DNA of 64,000 nucleotides from Kibdelosporangium banguiense (GCF_017876405.1 NZ_JAGINW010000001.1:6089203-6153202); one strand, 5' to 3'; positions 31,776-40,554 are shown, numbered from the stretch's first letter. A program made the numbers and translations. The notes: generated by a model not told the origin, from the letters alone.

Positions 31776-32124
31776 GCCATGCGGCCTTTCTCAGGGCGTT
31801 GAACAGGACGTTGGTGGCCGGCTCGATCTCGGCGATGTAGTCGTCGAGCAGTTCGGGCCGGCCCGCCGGATCCGGCTCGGGCGGCCGGCCCGCGGTGATC
31901 CAGTTCAGGGCCACGAGCTTGGCCGTGGCCTGGCGCCACCAGTCGGAGATCTGCTTGCCCAGCTCGGCCTCGGCCGCCTCGGCGGCCTTGATCTGTTTGC
32001 CTGCCGCGGCGATCTCGGTGACGATCTCGACCTGGCGGCGGCGTTCGCGCTCGCTCAGTTTCAGGGCCGCCTGGCGGGTGACGTCCAGGATCTCCTTGTA
32101 CTCCGCCACGGGATCGGTGCTCAC
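31759..32124 (-). CDS. Small helical protein, last gene of the FtsK-like operon
   Basis: Unrecognised 121-aa protein, predicted mostly helical, with a charged helix ERERRRQVEIVTEIAAAGKQI and a long amphipathic helix, then WWRQATAKLVALNWITAG. No membrane segment or known motif is seen. The GTG at 32124 overlaps the ATPase gene stop by 4 nt, so it is translationally coupled; its 3' end overlaps the GH38 gene end by 17 bp. By analogy with other coupled small partners it may bind the ATPase or its substrate; function is unknown. Confidence 0.8.
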   Translation of the reverse strand: MSTDPVAEYKEILDVTRQAALKLSERERRRQVEIVTEIAAAGKQIKAAEAAEAELGKQISDWWRQATAKLVALNWITAGRPPEPDPAGRPELLDDYIAEIEPATNVLFNALRKAAWPRKPS

Positions 32125-34826
32125 GAGGGGTCCAGGGTGTCGAAGGGGATGATCACGTCCGGCGAACTGTGGATCGACTTGTCGAAGAAGATCGCGCGTT
32201 TGGGCCGTGGCGACCAGTCGATGACCTGACCGGCGGCGAGCGAGTTGAGCTCTGCGCCCTGCACGTCCAGTGCGACCCATGCGCCGATGTCGTCGGCGCC
32301 GCCGAACCCGAGCGTGTCCTTGAGCCGTCCGGTGCCGCGCCACCAGCCGATGGTGTGCACGTGGTTGGCCGGGCCGTTCTTCAACAGGGCACGGAAGTCG
32401 TCCAGTCCACTGCGCATCGCCGGTGGCTCCTTACGCTCCAGCCACTGGTGCGCGGAGTCCACGGCGAAGAACAGGATGAACCTCGGCCGCTCACCTGACG
32501 ACGGCACAAGCTGCGCGATGTCCTCACCTGTGCGCAGGTCCACCGAATGCCCGACAGCGACCAGGATCCGGGCCAACCGGGTGACGCGTTCCTGCAAGGC
32601 CGGTACCGCACACCAGACGCTGAAATCGCACGAACCGGGCTCGTGTTTACGGGCCAGCGAGTACGCCGCGCTTTCCATAATGGACAGTGCGTCCTCGGTC
32701 GCGGTGCCGATTACCGCGAGGTTGCGGCCCGGCACCGCGTCCAGCGAGACGGCCGCAGCGCGGCAGGACACCTCGATGACCTGGCCGAGCAACGGGCCGG
32801 ACGGGTCGACGAAGTCCGCGGCGTCACCCAGCAACGGCTGGTGCGCGCCGTCGAACAGGGCAGGCGCCAGTGAGGTGCCGGTGGCCCAGAGCTTCTTCTG
32901 CAGATCGTCGAACGTGCCCTTGGCCGAGGCGTCCGGGATGTGCGCGACCTGGTTACCGTGTGACACACCGGAATCGTGGTTGATCACGGCGTGCCAGCGC
33001 GGCAGGCTGATCGCGGCGTTGTTGTGCTCGGAGAGCACCCGCTTGGCCTTGGGCATCGCGATCCGCAGGGTGCACTGCTCGAACACCGCGGGCTTGCCCC
33101 AGAACGCCTCGATCCCGGCGATGTCCTGGCTGGCCAGCACGAGGTGGATGCCCTGCGAACGCCCCCGCCGGGCGACGTCCTCCAGCAGGACCGTGGCCTG
33201 CTGGGTGATCCGGTCCCGGCCGCCGAACAGTGCCTGGAACTCGTCGATCACCGCGACGATCCGTGGCCAGTGCCCCTCGGGCTCGGCCTCCCGCAGCTCG
33301 GAGAGCTTGGTGACCTCCTGGCGTTTGGCCGCCTCGGCACGCCTGGCCAGCTCCTGGGTGAGGAAACGCAGCAGCGCCAGGCCGAACTCGCGGTCGGTGT
33401 TGACGTTCACGCCGACCAGCCGGGCCTGGGGCAACCAGCTCGGATCCTTGCGGCCGGGCGCGAGCCCGGCGAACGAGACCCCTTCCTTGAAGTCCAAAAG
33501 GTACAGTTCGAGCTCGTCCGGGGAGTACCGGGCGGCCAGCCCGCCGAGCATCGCGTACAGGAAGTTGGTCTTGCCCGACCCGCTGGGCCCGGCGATCAGC
33601 GCGTGCGGCGTGGCATCGCCGAGCACCACCTCGACCGGAACACCGTCAGCGAACCCGACCGGCGCGCGAAGTTCCTCACGCGAGCTGAGCTGCCCCAGTT
33701 CGCCGGGCAGTAAATCAGCGAAGGTCCGTGGCTTGCCCCGGCGGGTGATCAGGTCCTCGGCGATCTTCGTGACCGCACGGCTGGCCATGCCCCCATCGGG
33801 TGCCGGGTCAGGATGGAAGGCCACGCCTGTGCCGGTCATCGTGGTCGTCGCATGCTGCGCGTCGGAGAACATGATCGTCTCCATTGGACTGTTCGCCGAC
33901 AGCGGCACGTCCACGCAGATCAGATGGACACCCGCGTCCAGCCCCGTGCGGGCGACTCGTTGCAGCTCACGCTGCTGCTCGTCGGGTAGCCGGTCGCCGT
34001 TGCCGAACAGCACGACGACCCGCCACGGCTCGATCCGCTCGTCGTTGGTCACGCACACCGAACGCAGCGACGTCTCGCCCGCCCGCATCGCCTTGGCGTG
34101 CACTCGCCGGATGTGACCGGCCATGTCGGCGAGTAAATCGTCGAGCCGGGTCGGGTCGTGCACGGTCAGCAGCCCCGCCGCGGTCAGCGGCTGCAGGTTC
34201 GGCAACGATCCGGTCAGGTGACCGATGTCCCACAGATGCACCCGGATGAGGCCGGGCCGGTATGTGCTCAACAGCCGCAACAGCAACGTCTCGACCAGAG
34301 CGTCCACAACGGACCGGCTGTCCGGCACGGAAGTCACCCGCAGGTGGGCGCGGTCGAGCAGCGGCACCGCGACCGGGAACTCCTCCTCGTGCGGTGCCTG
34401 CTCGACCACGGCCCGGCCGATGCGCCACATCGCGGGCGTTTCGCCGCCCGTCTTCTGGCTCACCGGGTTGCCGAGCCACTCCTGCCAGGGTGCTCCCGCG
34501 ACCCCGGGCGAGTGCTCCTTGACAAGTTCCCGCAACCGATGGGGCCCTTTCGGGTGCCATTCGGCGTAGAGCTCGTCGCGCTCAGCGATCACCTTGTCCC
34601 ACGTCTGAGCCAACGCGGGCTGCTGACGTGCTTCCAGGATCGCCGGGTCCAGCCTCGCCCTGGCCAGTCCCAGCCGCATCACCTGTTGCTCGAATTCGAG
34701 CTGGTCCTTGCGGGTCTGCGCGTTCTGTCTGGCCGCCGCGGCGGCGCCGAGCGCGAGCCGCAACGCCTTCCGCAGCTCCTCCAGCGCGTTTCGAGCACGC
34801 TGCCGGCGTTCGCCTCTGCCCAACAT
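32121..34826 (-). CDS. Soluble FtsK/SpoIIIE-like ATPase with one active and two degenerate modules
   Basis: ATPase of 901 aa. Residues 15-65 are a charged coiled coil. About 130-370 look like a first FtsK-type module without a P-loop. The central FtsK/SpoIIIE domain has Walker A GPSGSGKT (413-420) and Walker B VIDEF (526-530), followed by VLASQDI. About 690-890 look like a third module with a degenerate P-loop (AVIGTATEDA). There is no membrane helix, unlike FtsK and unlike EccC of type VII secretion, but the three-module order resembles EccC. It starts directly after the stop of the 81-aa gene (TAGATG) and is probably coupled to it. Substrate (DNA or protein) is unknown. Confidence 0.9.
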   Translation of the reverse strand: MLGRGERRQRARNALEELRKALRLALGAAAAARQNAQTRKDQLEFEQQVMRLGLARARLDPAILEARQQPALAQTWDKVIAERDELYAEWHPKGPHRLRELVKEHSPGVAGAPWQEWLGNPVSQKTGGETPAMWRIGRAVVEQAPHEEEFPVAVPLLDRAHLRVTSVPDSRSVVDALVETLLLRLLSTYRPGLIRVHLWDIGHLTGSLPNLQPLTAAGLLTVHDPTRLDDLLADMAGHIRRVHAKAMRAGETSLRSVCVTNDERIEPWRVVVLFGNGDRLPDEQQRELQRVARTGLDAGVHLICVDVPLSANSPMETIMFSDAQHATTTMTGTGVAFHPDPAPDGGMASRAVTKIAEDLITRRGKPRTFADLLPGELGQLSSREELRAPVGFADGVPVEVVLGDATPHALIAGPSGSGKTNFLYAMLGGLAARYSPDELELYLLDFKEGVSFAGLAPGRKDPSWLPQARLVGVNVNTDREFGLALLRFLTQELARRAEAAKRQEVTKLSELREAEPEGHWPRIVAVIDEFQALFGGRDRITQQATVLLEDVARRGRSQGIHLVLASQDIAGIEAFWGKPAVFEQCTLRIAMPKAKRVLSEHNNAAISLPRWHAVINHDSGVSHGNQVAHIPDASAKGTFDDLQKKLWATGTSLAPALFDGAHQPLLGDAADFVDPSGPLLGQVIEVSCRAAAVSLDAVPGRNLAVIGTATEDALSIMESAAYSLARKHEPGSCDFSVWCAVPALQERVTRLARILVAVGHSVDLRTGEDIAQLVPSSGERPRFILFFAVDSAHQWLERKEPPAMRSGLDDFRALLKNGPANHVHTIGWWRGTGRLKDTLGFGGADDIGAWVALDVQGAELNSLAAGQVIDWSPRPKRAIFFDKSIHSSPDVIIPFDTLDPS

Positions 34827-35072
34827 CTACAGCCTCATCAAGTAGTCCAAGATCGACTGACGAGCCTGGGCGATCAGATCCCGGGCCGTACTCAACTGTG
34901 CCATTGCCAGGTCGAGCTCGACGGGTTGGTACCCGTTCGGGTCCCTCGCTACCGCCGTCAGGGTCGCTCTTGACTCAGTCAGTAACGGCACTGCGCTCGA
35001 AGTGGTCACCTGAGCCTGCTCCAGGGTGACGGTCACCTCACGCAGCGCACCTGCCAGCTCCGCGATCGTCAA
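34827..35072 (-). CDS. Helical mini-protein 2 upstream of the FtsK-like ATPase
   Basis: Unrecognised 81-aa protein, predicted as a helix-turn-helix hairpin of the size of ESX substrates but without a WXG motif. It ends in SILDYLMRL, and the neighbouring mini-protein ends in SAEGYAARL, which with the shared LSTA motif suggests they are distant paralogues. TTG at 35072 overlaps the previous stop (TTGA). The stop abuts the ATPase start. Possible role as substrate or adaptor of the ATPase is inference. Confidence 0.8.
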   Translation of the reverse strand: MTIAELAGALREVTVTLEQAQVTTSSAVPLLTESRATLTAVARDPNGYQPVELDLAMAQLSTARDLIAQARQSILDYLMRL

Positions 35073-35329
35073 AGCCGCGCCGCGTAACCCTCGGCGGACG
35101 AGATGCTCGCCTGCACGGCCGCCTGCGCGGTGGACAACGTCTGCAGCGCCTCGGTCAGCAGCCCCTGCGCCTGCGCCACGTCGGCCTGGTTGCTGCCCTG
35201 GGTCGCGGCGAGCAGCGCGTTGCGCGCGTCGTCGAGTTGTAGTGAAGCTTGTGTGATAGCTGCGATCCCGGCTTGCGACTTCTCGTTCGCCATCGCGATT
35301 CCCGCTCGGATTTCCTCAACGCCCGCCAT
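35069..35329 (-). CDS. Helical mini-protein 1, first gene of the FtsK-like operon
   Basis: Unrecognised 86-aa protein, Ala/Gln-rich and predicted as two long helices with a turn near residues 44-50 (TQGSNQ). No WXG motif, Cys or membrane helix. ATG at 35329 has no ribosome site, but a TATCTT lies 8 nt upstream of it on this strand, so the transcript may be leaderless. It heads a four-gene operon with 4-nt or 0-nt junctions. The AfsR-type regulator ends 72 bp upstream on the same strand. Confidence 0.8.
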   Translation of the reverse strand: MAGVEEIRAGIAMANEKSQAGIAAITQASLQLDDARNALLAATQGSNQADVAQAQGLLTEALQTLSTAQAAVQASISSAEGYAARL

Positions 35330-35401
35330 GGCCGCACAAGATACTGATGATCATTTCGACCCTGTCCACCGGGTGTCGGCAGGCGATGATCCACTCAGTA
35401 C

Positions 35402-38008
35402 TCAGCCGATCTCGTCCAGTAACTGGGATACCTCCGCGGCCGATCGCCGGTCGCCCGTGCGCAGGTGCGCGTCCAGCGACTTCGTCAGCAAAGCCTGTGC
35501 GCGGTCGCGATCTCCGGCCCGCAGGTGCAGCTCGCCGGTGGCATGCCGGGCGTAGGCCAGGCAGTGATCGTCTCCCAGCTGCTGGAACACATCGGCGACC
35601 TCCGCGAGGTGGTCCAGCGCCTGTGCGGGCTCCCGCAGCTTGGCCAGCCGCTGCAGGGCGTGCGCCTCGCGGTGCCGGTCGCCGATGGCCGCCGACAGCT
35701 TGCGGGCCCCGGTCAACCAGGACTCGGCGGCGGAGAACTCTTTCTGGGCAAGCAGAACCGTGCCGGCCGCCACGCGGGCGGCGGCCTCGAGATGGGGTTG
35801 CTCCGTCCGGATGAAGATCCCCAGCGCCTTGCGCTGGTGTGCCAGGGCGTCGCGGAGCCTGCCGTGAATCCGGTGCGTGGTACCGATTCCGGCCAGCGCG
35901 ATGCCGGCGCCGTTGTCGTCGCCGGCTTCGGTGAACAGCCGCAACGACTCCCGCATGGCGGATTCCGCTTGTACGTAACGATCTTGATAGAGGTGCACCT
36001 GGCCGAGATTGCGCTGCACGATCGCCTCGCCGTGCGGGTCACCGGCCTGGCGCGCGCCGTCCAGCGCGATCTCGTGGGTTCTCAGCCAGTCCGCGTGGTG
36101 CCCGCGCAGATCGAAGTACGTGGCATAACTGGCCGGTATCTGCCAGGCGTCCTGCTGGACTCCCAGACGTGCGGCCAGTTCCAGCAACGCGGCCATCGCG
36201 GTGCGCTCGGCGTCGAACCAGCCGGCCGGATCGCCGGGGCCGTTGCCCGTGACAGTGTTGTGCGGCAGCACACCGAAGAACGGCACTGGCATGCGTGCTG
36301 CCGCATGTGTTGCCAGCGCGAGATAACCGCTGAGTACCCGGCGGGTGGCGGCCTGTAGTTCCTGGCGTGGCTCGGCGGCCAGCCGTTCGCCGGCGTAACA
36401 CCGGAACAGAGTAGGGATGCGGTAGCGAGGTGAACCGGTTACGTCGACTGTGACGTGCAGAAGATTGGCGTCCACCAACGAGTCCAGCGTGTCGTCGGCG
36501 CGGGGCCGGTCCAGCAGCGCGGCGACCGCCCAGCCGGGGAAGGACACCGGGCCGAGCATGCTCGCGAACCGGAACGCCCGTGCGGCCATTGGAGTGAGCC
36601 GTATGTAGCTGTCGGTGACACTGGTGCGGACGGTGAGGTTCCCGGCGGTCAGTTCGTCGATCCGGCCGCGTTCGTCACGCAGCCGTTCGGCGATCACCCG
36701 TAACGGGATCGCGGGTCTGGCCGCGAGTTTGGCGCCGGCGACCCGGACGGCCAGCGGCAGGTTCCCGCACGCGCGCAGGATTCCGGTGGCGTGATCGGGT
36801 TCGTCGGCGACCCGGTTACGGCCGGTGATCCTGGCCAGCAGGTCCCGTGCCTCGTTGTCGTTCATCGGCTTGACAGAGATCGGTACCGCGCCGTGCAAGT
36901 CGGGAATCCGCGTCCGGCTGGTGACCATGACCGCCGAGCCCCCGGACCCGGGCAGCAGCGGCGTGACCTGAGTGGAGCTGGTGGCGTCGTCCAGGATCAC
37001 GAGCATCTTCCGGCGCGCCAGCACCGAACGGTAGCGGGCTGCTCGTGCTTCGAGAGTGCCCGGGATGTCCTGGATGCCCAGTGCGTCAAGCAGATAGGCC
37101 AGCACGTCGAACGGGTCCCGGTCACCGCGCAGTTCGACGTACAGCTGGCCGTCGGGGAACGACGGCGCCATCCTATGTCCGATATGGACGGCCACAGTGG
37201 ACTTTCCGGAACCGGCCGCGCCGGTCAGCACGGCGACGACCGGTTTGGGGCCGTGCAGCAGGTCCTCGATCTCGCGTACGACGGCGATCCGGCCGGTGAA
37301 GTCGGGAATGTCGATCGGCAGCTGGCACACCGGGAACGCGCTGGTGCGGATCTCGTCACCGGCCCGGCGCAGTTCCGGGCCCGGTCTCGTGCCGAGTTCC
37401 TCGGCCAGAATCCGTTCCGCCTCGTGATAGGCGTGCAGCGCCTCGGCCGTGCGCCCGGACTGATGCAACGCCAGGACGAGGTGCCGCCACAGCTCCTCGC
37501 GCAGCGGGTGCTCCGCGAGCAGGCCGCGTAGTTCTGGGATGGTGTCCTCGCGGACGGTCAGGCTGCGTTCGATCACCGACAGCCGTAACTCCTCCAGCCG
37601 GGCCAGGGTCGGCTCCCAGACCGGGCTGCGTGGCAGATCCGCCAGCATCCGGCCGCGCCACAGCGCAGTGGCCTCGTCCAGTTGGCCCAGTTCGGCTTTG
37701 GCCTCGAACGCCGTCATGTCGAGCTCGTCCGGGTCGACGTTGACGAGATATCCGCCCGGCCGCGTGCACACGCGGGCACCGATCTCGTTGCGCAGGGCGT
37801 GCGCGTAGGTCCGGACGTTGGCCACGGCGGAGCGCGGTGGCGAATCCGGCCACAGCACGTCGACCAGCGTGTCGACCCCGACCATGGTGTTGGGCTCGAG
37901 CAGGAGCGTGGCAAGCAGCATCCGCGGCTTGCGCCCGCCCAGCGTGACACGTTGCCCGGTCATGCTGACCTCAAGTGGCCCGAGCACGCGGAACTCGATC
38001 TCGTTCAC
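35402..38008 (-). CDS. AfsR/SARP-type regulator with BTAD, NB-ARC and TPR domains
   Basis: Large regulator of 868 aa. In order: a winged-helix DNA-binding domain (about 10-95), a bacterial transcriptional activation domain (about 96-220), an NB-ARC ATPase (P-loop GAAGSGKS at 263-270, VILDDATSS as Walker B, then a GNLPLAVRVAG motif) and C-terminal TPR repeats (about 600-860). It belongs to the AfsR/DnrI family that activates secondary metabolism or neighbouring genes by binding direct repeats. GTG start at 38008. It is followed on the same strand by the FtsK-like operon after 72 bp, the most likely local target. No biosynthetic cluster is adjacent. Confidence 0.92.
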   Translation of the reverse strand: MNEIEFRVLGPLEVSMTGQRVTLGGRKPRMLLATLLLEPNTMVGVDTLVDVLWPDSPPRSAVANVRTYAHALRNEIGARVCTRPGGYLVNVDPDELDMTAFEAKAELGQLDEATALWRGRMLADLPRSPVWEPTLARLEELRLSVIERSLTVREDTIPELRGLLAEHPLREELWRHLVLALHQSGRTAEALHAYHEAERILAEELGTRPGPELRRAGDEIRTSAFPVCQLPIDIPDFTGRIAVVREIEDLLHGPKPVVAVLTGAAGSGKSTVAVHIGHRMAPSFPDGQLYVELRGDRDPFDVLAYLLDALGIQDIPGTLEARAARYRSVLARRKMLVILDDATSSTQVTPLLPGSGGSAVMVTSRTRIPDLHGAVPISVKPMNDNEARDLLARITGRNRVADEPDHATGILRACGNLPLAVRVAGAKLAARPAIPLRVIAERLRDERGRIDELTAGNLTVRTSVTDSYIRLTPMAARAFRFASMLGPVSFPGWAVAALLDRPRADDTLDSLVDANLLHVTVDVTGSPRYRIPTLFRCYAGERLAAEPRQELQAATRRVLSGYLALATHAAARMPVPFFGVLPHNTVTGNGPGDPAGWFDAERTAMAALLELAARLGVQQDAWQIPASYATYFDLRGHHADWLRTHEIALDGARQAGDPHGEAIVQRNLGQVHLYQDRYVQAESAMRESLRLFTEAGDDNGAGIALAGIGTTHRIHGRLRDALAHQRKALGIFIRTEQPHLEAAARVAAGTVLLAQKEFSAAESWLTGARKLSAAIGDRHREAHALQRLAKLREPAQALDHLAEVADVFQQLGDDHCLAYARHATGELHLRAGDRDRAQALLTKSLDAHLRTGDRRSAAEVSQLLDEIG

Positions 38009-38079
38009 GGCAAACCCCCAGCGGCCTGGAGTGACGTGTCAGATGGTAAATCCTTGACTTCACCGATGCCTAGAGTTGG

Positions 38080-38655
38080 TTATTGATTCACCGCGTGGCC
38101 GGTTTCGCGCAGGGTCCAGTGCGAGCCACGATGCGACAGCTGGGTGTACGAGAGCGGCGCGACATCGATGCGCCAGAACGACTGCGCCGGCGCGCTCAGC
38201 ACGTGCACCACAGCGGCCCTGATGACCGCTGGATGCGTCACTGCGGCCACGCGCTCACCCAGCCCACGCAACCCGTCCAGCCATGCGCTCACGCGAGCCA
38301 GGAGGTCGTGCACGGACTCGCCGCCGTGTGGCGCTGCGCTGAGATCGGTCAGCCAACTCGTGTCCACGACCTCGTCCAGGGCCTGGCCGCGCCACGTCCC
38401 GAAGTCGAGATCCGCCAGCGCGGAATCGACCGAGCAGTCCCAGCCGAGCGCGGCCGCGGTCTGCCGGCACCGAAGCTCGGGACCCGTGCGGAACGACGAG
38501 ATACGGCCAAGGTCGACCGGTCGTATCGCGCTGGGCCGCTCGAGCGGCTCGTCATCGGGGAAGGCCGCCCGGCGGGTCGCCGTCGTGCCGGCGTGACTGA
38601 CCAGAACAAGCCTGGTCGAGGCATTCGGGTGAGCGGCGTCTCCTGGCGTTGACAC
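38080..38655 (-). CDS. Histidine phosphatase-family protein near the cobalt locus
   Basis: Phosphatase-like protein of 191 aa of the histidine (phosphoglycerate mutase) superfamily. The catalytic motif RHG is altered to VLVSHAG, the second His is in AVTHPAVIRA, and the SSFRTGPELRCRQTAAAL helix is typical. Members next to B12 genes include the alpha-ribazole phosphatase CobC, so a cobalamin role is possible. GTG at 38655 is preferred; a longer frame would run into the riboswitch region. It is divergent from the riboswitch-cbtBA unit. Confidence 0.82.
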   Translation of the reverse strand: MSTPGDAAHPNASTRLVLVSHAGTTATRRAAFPDDEPLERPSAIRPVDLGRISSFRTGPELRCRQTAAALGWDCSVDSALADLDFGTWRGQALDEVVDTSWLTDLSAAPHGGESVHDLLARVSAWLDGLRGLGERVAAVTHPAVIRAAVVHVLSAPAQSFWRIDVAPLSYTQLSHRGSHWTLRETGHAVNQ

Positions 38656-38671
38656 GGTCAGTGGCTCCTGC

Positions 38672-38775
38672 CTACGGTCCTGTCGCCAGTTGAGACCAAC
38701 TGGTCGGAGTAAGCCGGTGTGAATCCGGCACGGTCGCGCCACTGTATGCGGGAAACCCGCCTAGTCAGACACTCC
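38672..38775 (+). promoter_or_regulatory. Cobalamin (AdoCbl) riboswitch controlling cbtBA
   Basis: The region contains the conserved core elements of the cobalamin riboswitch: AGCCGGTGTGAATCCGGC, CGCCACTGTA (B12 box) and AGTCAGAC near its 3' end, in the correct order. It ends about 50 nt before the cbtB ribosome site (GAGGAGG). Cobalamin binding would repress cobalt transporter expression. Confidence 0.93.
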
Positions 38776-38821
38776 GGTCCGCTTGCCTGTTGGGTCGCGT
38801 CAGCCCGAGGAGGTCACGCCG

Positions 38822-39025
38822 GTGACTACCGCAGCAGTTCCCGTTCCGGTTCCGGTCCTTGTTCCCGTCCGTCAGATCCTGCCGTGGGCTGTGTTCACGG
38901 TGATCCTCGGACTGATGTTGCTGTACTTCGTCGGCAGTGAGCAGGGCGCACTGATCGGCGCGGACAACCTGGTCCATGAGTTCGTGCACGACGGCCGGCA
39001 CCTGCTCGGCTTCCCCTGCCACTGA
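38822..39025 (+). CDS. cbtB: CbtB, cobalt transporter subunit
   Basis: Small 67-aa protein with one membrane helix (ILPWAVFTVILGLMLLYFVG) and a histidine-rich C-terminus (HEFVHDGRHLLGFPCH) that marks CbtB, the metal-binding partner of CbtA. A Pro/Val repeat (VPVPVPVLVPV) precedes the helix. GTG at 38822 has GAGGAGGT 7 nt upstream. It lies directly after the cobalamin riboswitch and 18 bp before cbtA, so both are under B12 control. Confidence 0.93.
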   Translation: MTTAAVPVPVPVLVPVRQILPWAVFTVILGLMLLYFVGSEQGALIGADNLVHEFVHDGRHLLGFPCH

Positions 39026-39043
39026 TCGGGCTCGGCAACACAC

Positions 39044-39775
39044 ATGAATATGGGAAAACTGCTGGTCCGCGGCATGCTCGCCGGACTGCTCGCAGCCGTG
39101 TTCGCGTTCGCCTTCGCGTCGGTCTTCGGTGAGCCGCAGGTCGACAACGCCATCGCGGTGGAGGAGTCCGCCGCGCCCCATGAACACGGCGCTTCTGAAG
39201 AAGAGCTTGTGAGCCGGGGAACTCAGAGCACCGTCGGCCTGGCCACCGCTGTCGGTGCGTACGGGCTCGCGTTCGGCGGGATGTTCGCGCTCGCGTTCGC
39301 CTTCGCCTACGGCCGCATCGGCAACCTGAGCGCCCGCGCCACAGCGGGAGTGCTGGCGGTCGGGGCGTTCCTGGTCGTGTTCCTGGTGCCGTACCTGAAG
39401 TACCCGGCGAACCCGCCTGCCGTCGGCAACCCGGACACCATCAACGAGCGCACCACCTTGTACTTCGTGACCGTGTTGATCTCGCTGGTCGTGGCCGTGC
39501 TGGCGATCGTTCTGGCCCGTCGCCTGACCGACCGGCTCGGGTCGTGGAACGCGATCCTGCTCGGCGCACTCGGCTACGTGGTGGTCATGGCTGTCGTGGC
39601 GCTGCTGCTGCCGAGGATCAACGAGGTGCCCGAAGGATTCCCGGCGAGCCTGCTGTGGAACTTCCGGCTCGCCTCTTTGGGCACGCAGCTGGTGCTGTGG
39701 ACGGCCATCGGGCTGATCTTCGGGGTATTCACCGAGCGCCGCGTCCGGCGTGTCGCTGCGACACGCCCACTCTGA
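39044..39775 (+). CDS. cbtA: CbtA, cobalt transporter membrane subunit
   Basis: Membrane protein of 243 aa with about six helices, matching the CbtA family by the opening MGKLLVRGMLAGLLAAVFAF, a loop with EHGASEEELVSRGTQST containing a possible metal-binding His, and YLKYPANPPAVGNPDTIN. Works with CbtB to take up cobalt for B12 synthesis; cobQ lies 15 kb downstream. It lies in the riboswitch-controlled operon. Confidence 0.93.
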   Translation: MNMGKLLVRGMLAGLLAAVFAFAFASVFGEPQVDNAIAVEESAAPHEHGASEEELVSRGTQSTVGLATAVGAYGLAFGGMFALAFAFAYGRIGNLSARATAGVLAVGAFLVVFLVPYLKYPANPPAVGNPDTINERTTLYFVTVLISLVVAVLAIVLARRLTDRLGSWNAILLGALGYVVVMAVVALLLPRINEVPEGFPASLLWNFRLASLGTQLVLWTAIGLIFGVFTERRVRRVAATRPL

Positions 39776-39854
39776 ACCCGCTGACCTGGGTATTTGGAAA
39801 CCCCTAACCGCGCCTGCAAGGGGAGTTTGCCTCTAGGGGGTATTCCTGTGTTCG

Positions 39855-39873
39855 ACGTCACGTTTGGTGACGT
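39855..39873. promoter_or_regulatory. Inverted repeat upstream of the 39946 gene
   Basis: ACGTCACGTTTGGTGACGT is a perfect 7-bp inverted repeat with a 5-nt spacer, about 70 bp before the start at 39946 and in a region AT-richer than the coding surroundings. It resembles a dimeric regulator site. The 170-bp gap 39776-39945 otherwise holds no clear feature. Confidence 0.5.
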
Positions 39874-39945
39874 ACGATGAGAACAGCGAACACGGGGATC
39901 GCTCGAATGGAGCAATACATACACAGGCGATGTAGGGGAACAGTG

Positions 39946-40419
39946 ATGACAACGATGACACAACCGGCCCCGGCCTGGCTGCGCGATCTGGCGGCTGCCC
40001 GGGCCCACTACGAGGAGCTTTTCGGCTGGCCAGTGGCCGTGCAGGTGGGGCAGCGCCAGCTGGCGGTGGCCCTGGGGCAGACCCTGGACGCGATCACCAT
40101 GCCGGCCGCCCTGGCCGAGCAGGTGCACGCCCAACTCGGGATAGCGATGCTGGCCGGGCCACTCATCGCCCACCCGGACGGCGGCCGATGGACCTTCCTG
40201 ACCCAGGCAGCGACAATGGTCAGCGGCGACATAGTCGACGGCCTCGAAGGCCAAGAAGTCAGGCACGCGGGGGCAGGTGCCTACACAGTGATCCCGACCG
40301 AAGCCGGCAACGGCGGCTGGCACTGGATCAACGAACCACGCCCCCACCAAATGCTGCCCTCAGCCTACGCGGTAATAGCCACAGCCCGCCGCCTCTGCTC
40401 AACCCCAACCGCAGCCTGA
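39946..40419 (+). CDS. Small protein of unknown function
   Basis: Unrecognised 157-aa protein, no membrane helix. It opens with AWLRDLAAARAHYEELFGWPVAVQV, and has LAVALGQTLDAITMPAALAEQV, then HPDGGRWTFLTQA. Parts recall small actinomycete proteins annotated as Prim-Pol-like, but no catalytic acid triad is seen. ATG at 39946 has AGGGGA upstream. The last 35 codons are unusually rich in A- and C-ending codons. A strong terminator follows at 40446. Confidence 0.75.
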   Translation: MTTMTQPAPAWLRDLAAARAHYEELFGWPVAVQVGQRQLAVALGQTLDAITMPAALAEQVHAQLGIAMLAGPLIAHPDGGRWTFLTQAATMVSGDIVDGLEGQEVRHAGAGAYTVIPTEAGNGGWHWINEPRPHQMLPSAYAVIATARRLCSTPTAA

Positions 40420-40445
40420 GAAAAGCAACAACCTAATAGATTTCC

Positions 40446-40492
40446 CAGTGATGGGGTGAGCGGTCTGGGAGGACCCGCTCACCCCATCACTG
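40446..40492. terminator. 18-bp perfect hairpin terminator
   Basis: Positions 40446-40463 pair perfectly with 40475-40492 around an 11-nt loop, 26 bp after the stop of the 39946 gene. It lacks a T-run, and being symmetrical it could act on both strands, shielding the element that follows. Between 40493 and 40554 only a 10-bp direct repeat (ACTGGAAAAT at 40531 and 40550) is seen. Confidence 0.85.
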
Positions 40493-40554
40493 TGTCCCAG
40501 GCCAGAAACGAACGGACTGGACCCAGCCCCACTGGAAAATGGCTTAGGAACTGG

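Noticed and set aside
35346..35391. Two GATGATC copies as AfsR/SARP boxes before the mini-protein operon
   Set aside because: They are 39 bp apart, unlike the 11- or 22-bp spacing of known SARP heptamers, so they are not reported as an operator.
39946..40419. VOC/glyoxalase-like start in the 157-aa protein (YEELFGWPV)
   Set aside because: The rest lacks the VOC strand pattern and metal ligands, so the likeness is limited to a few residues.
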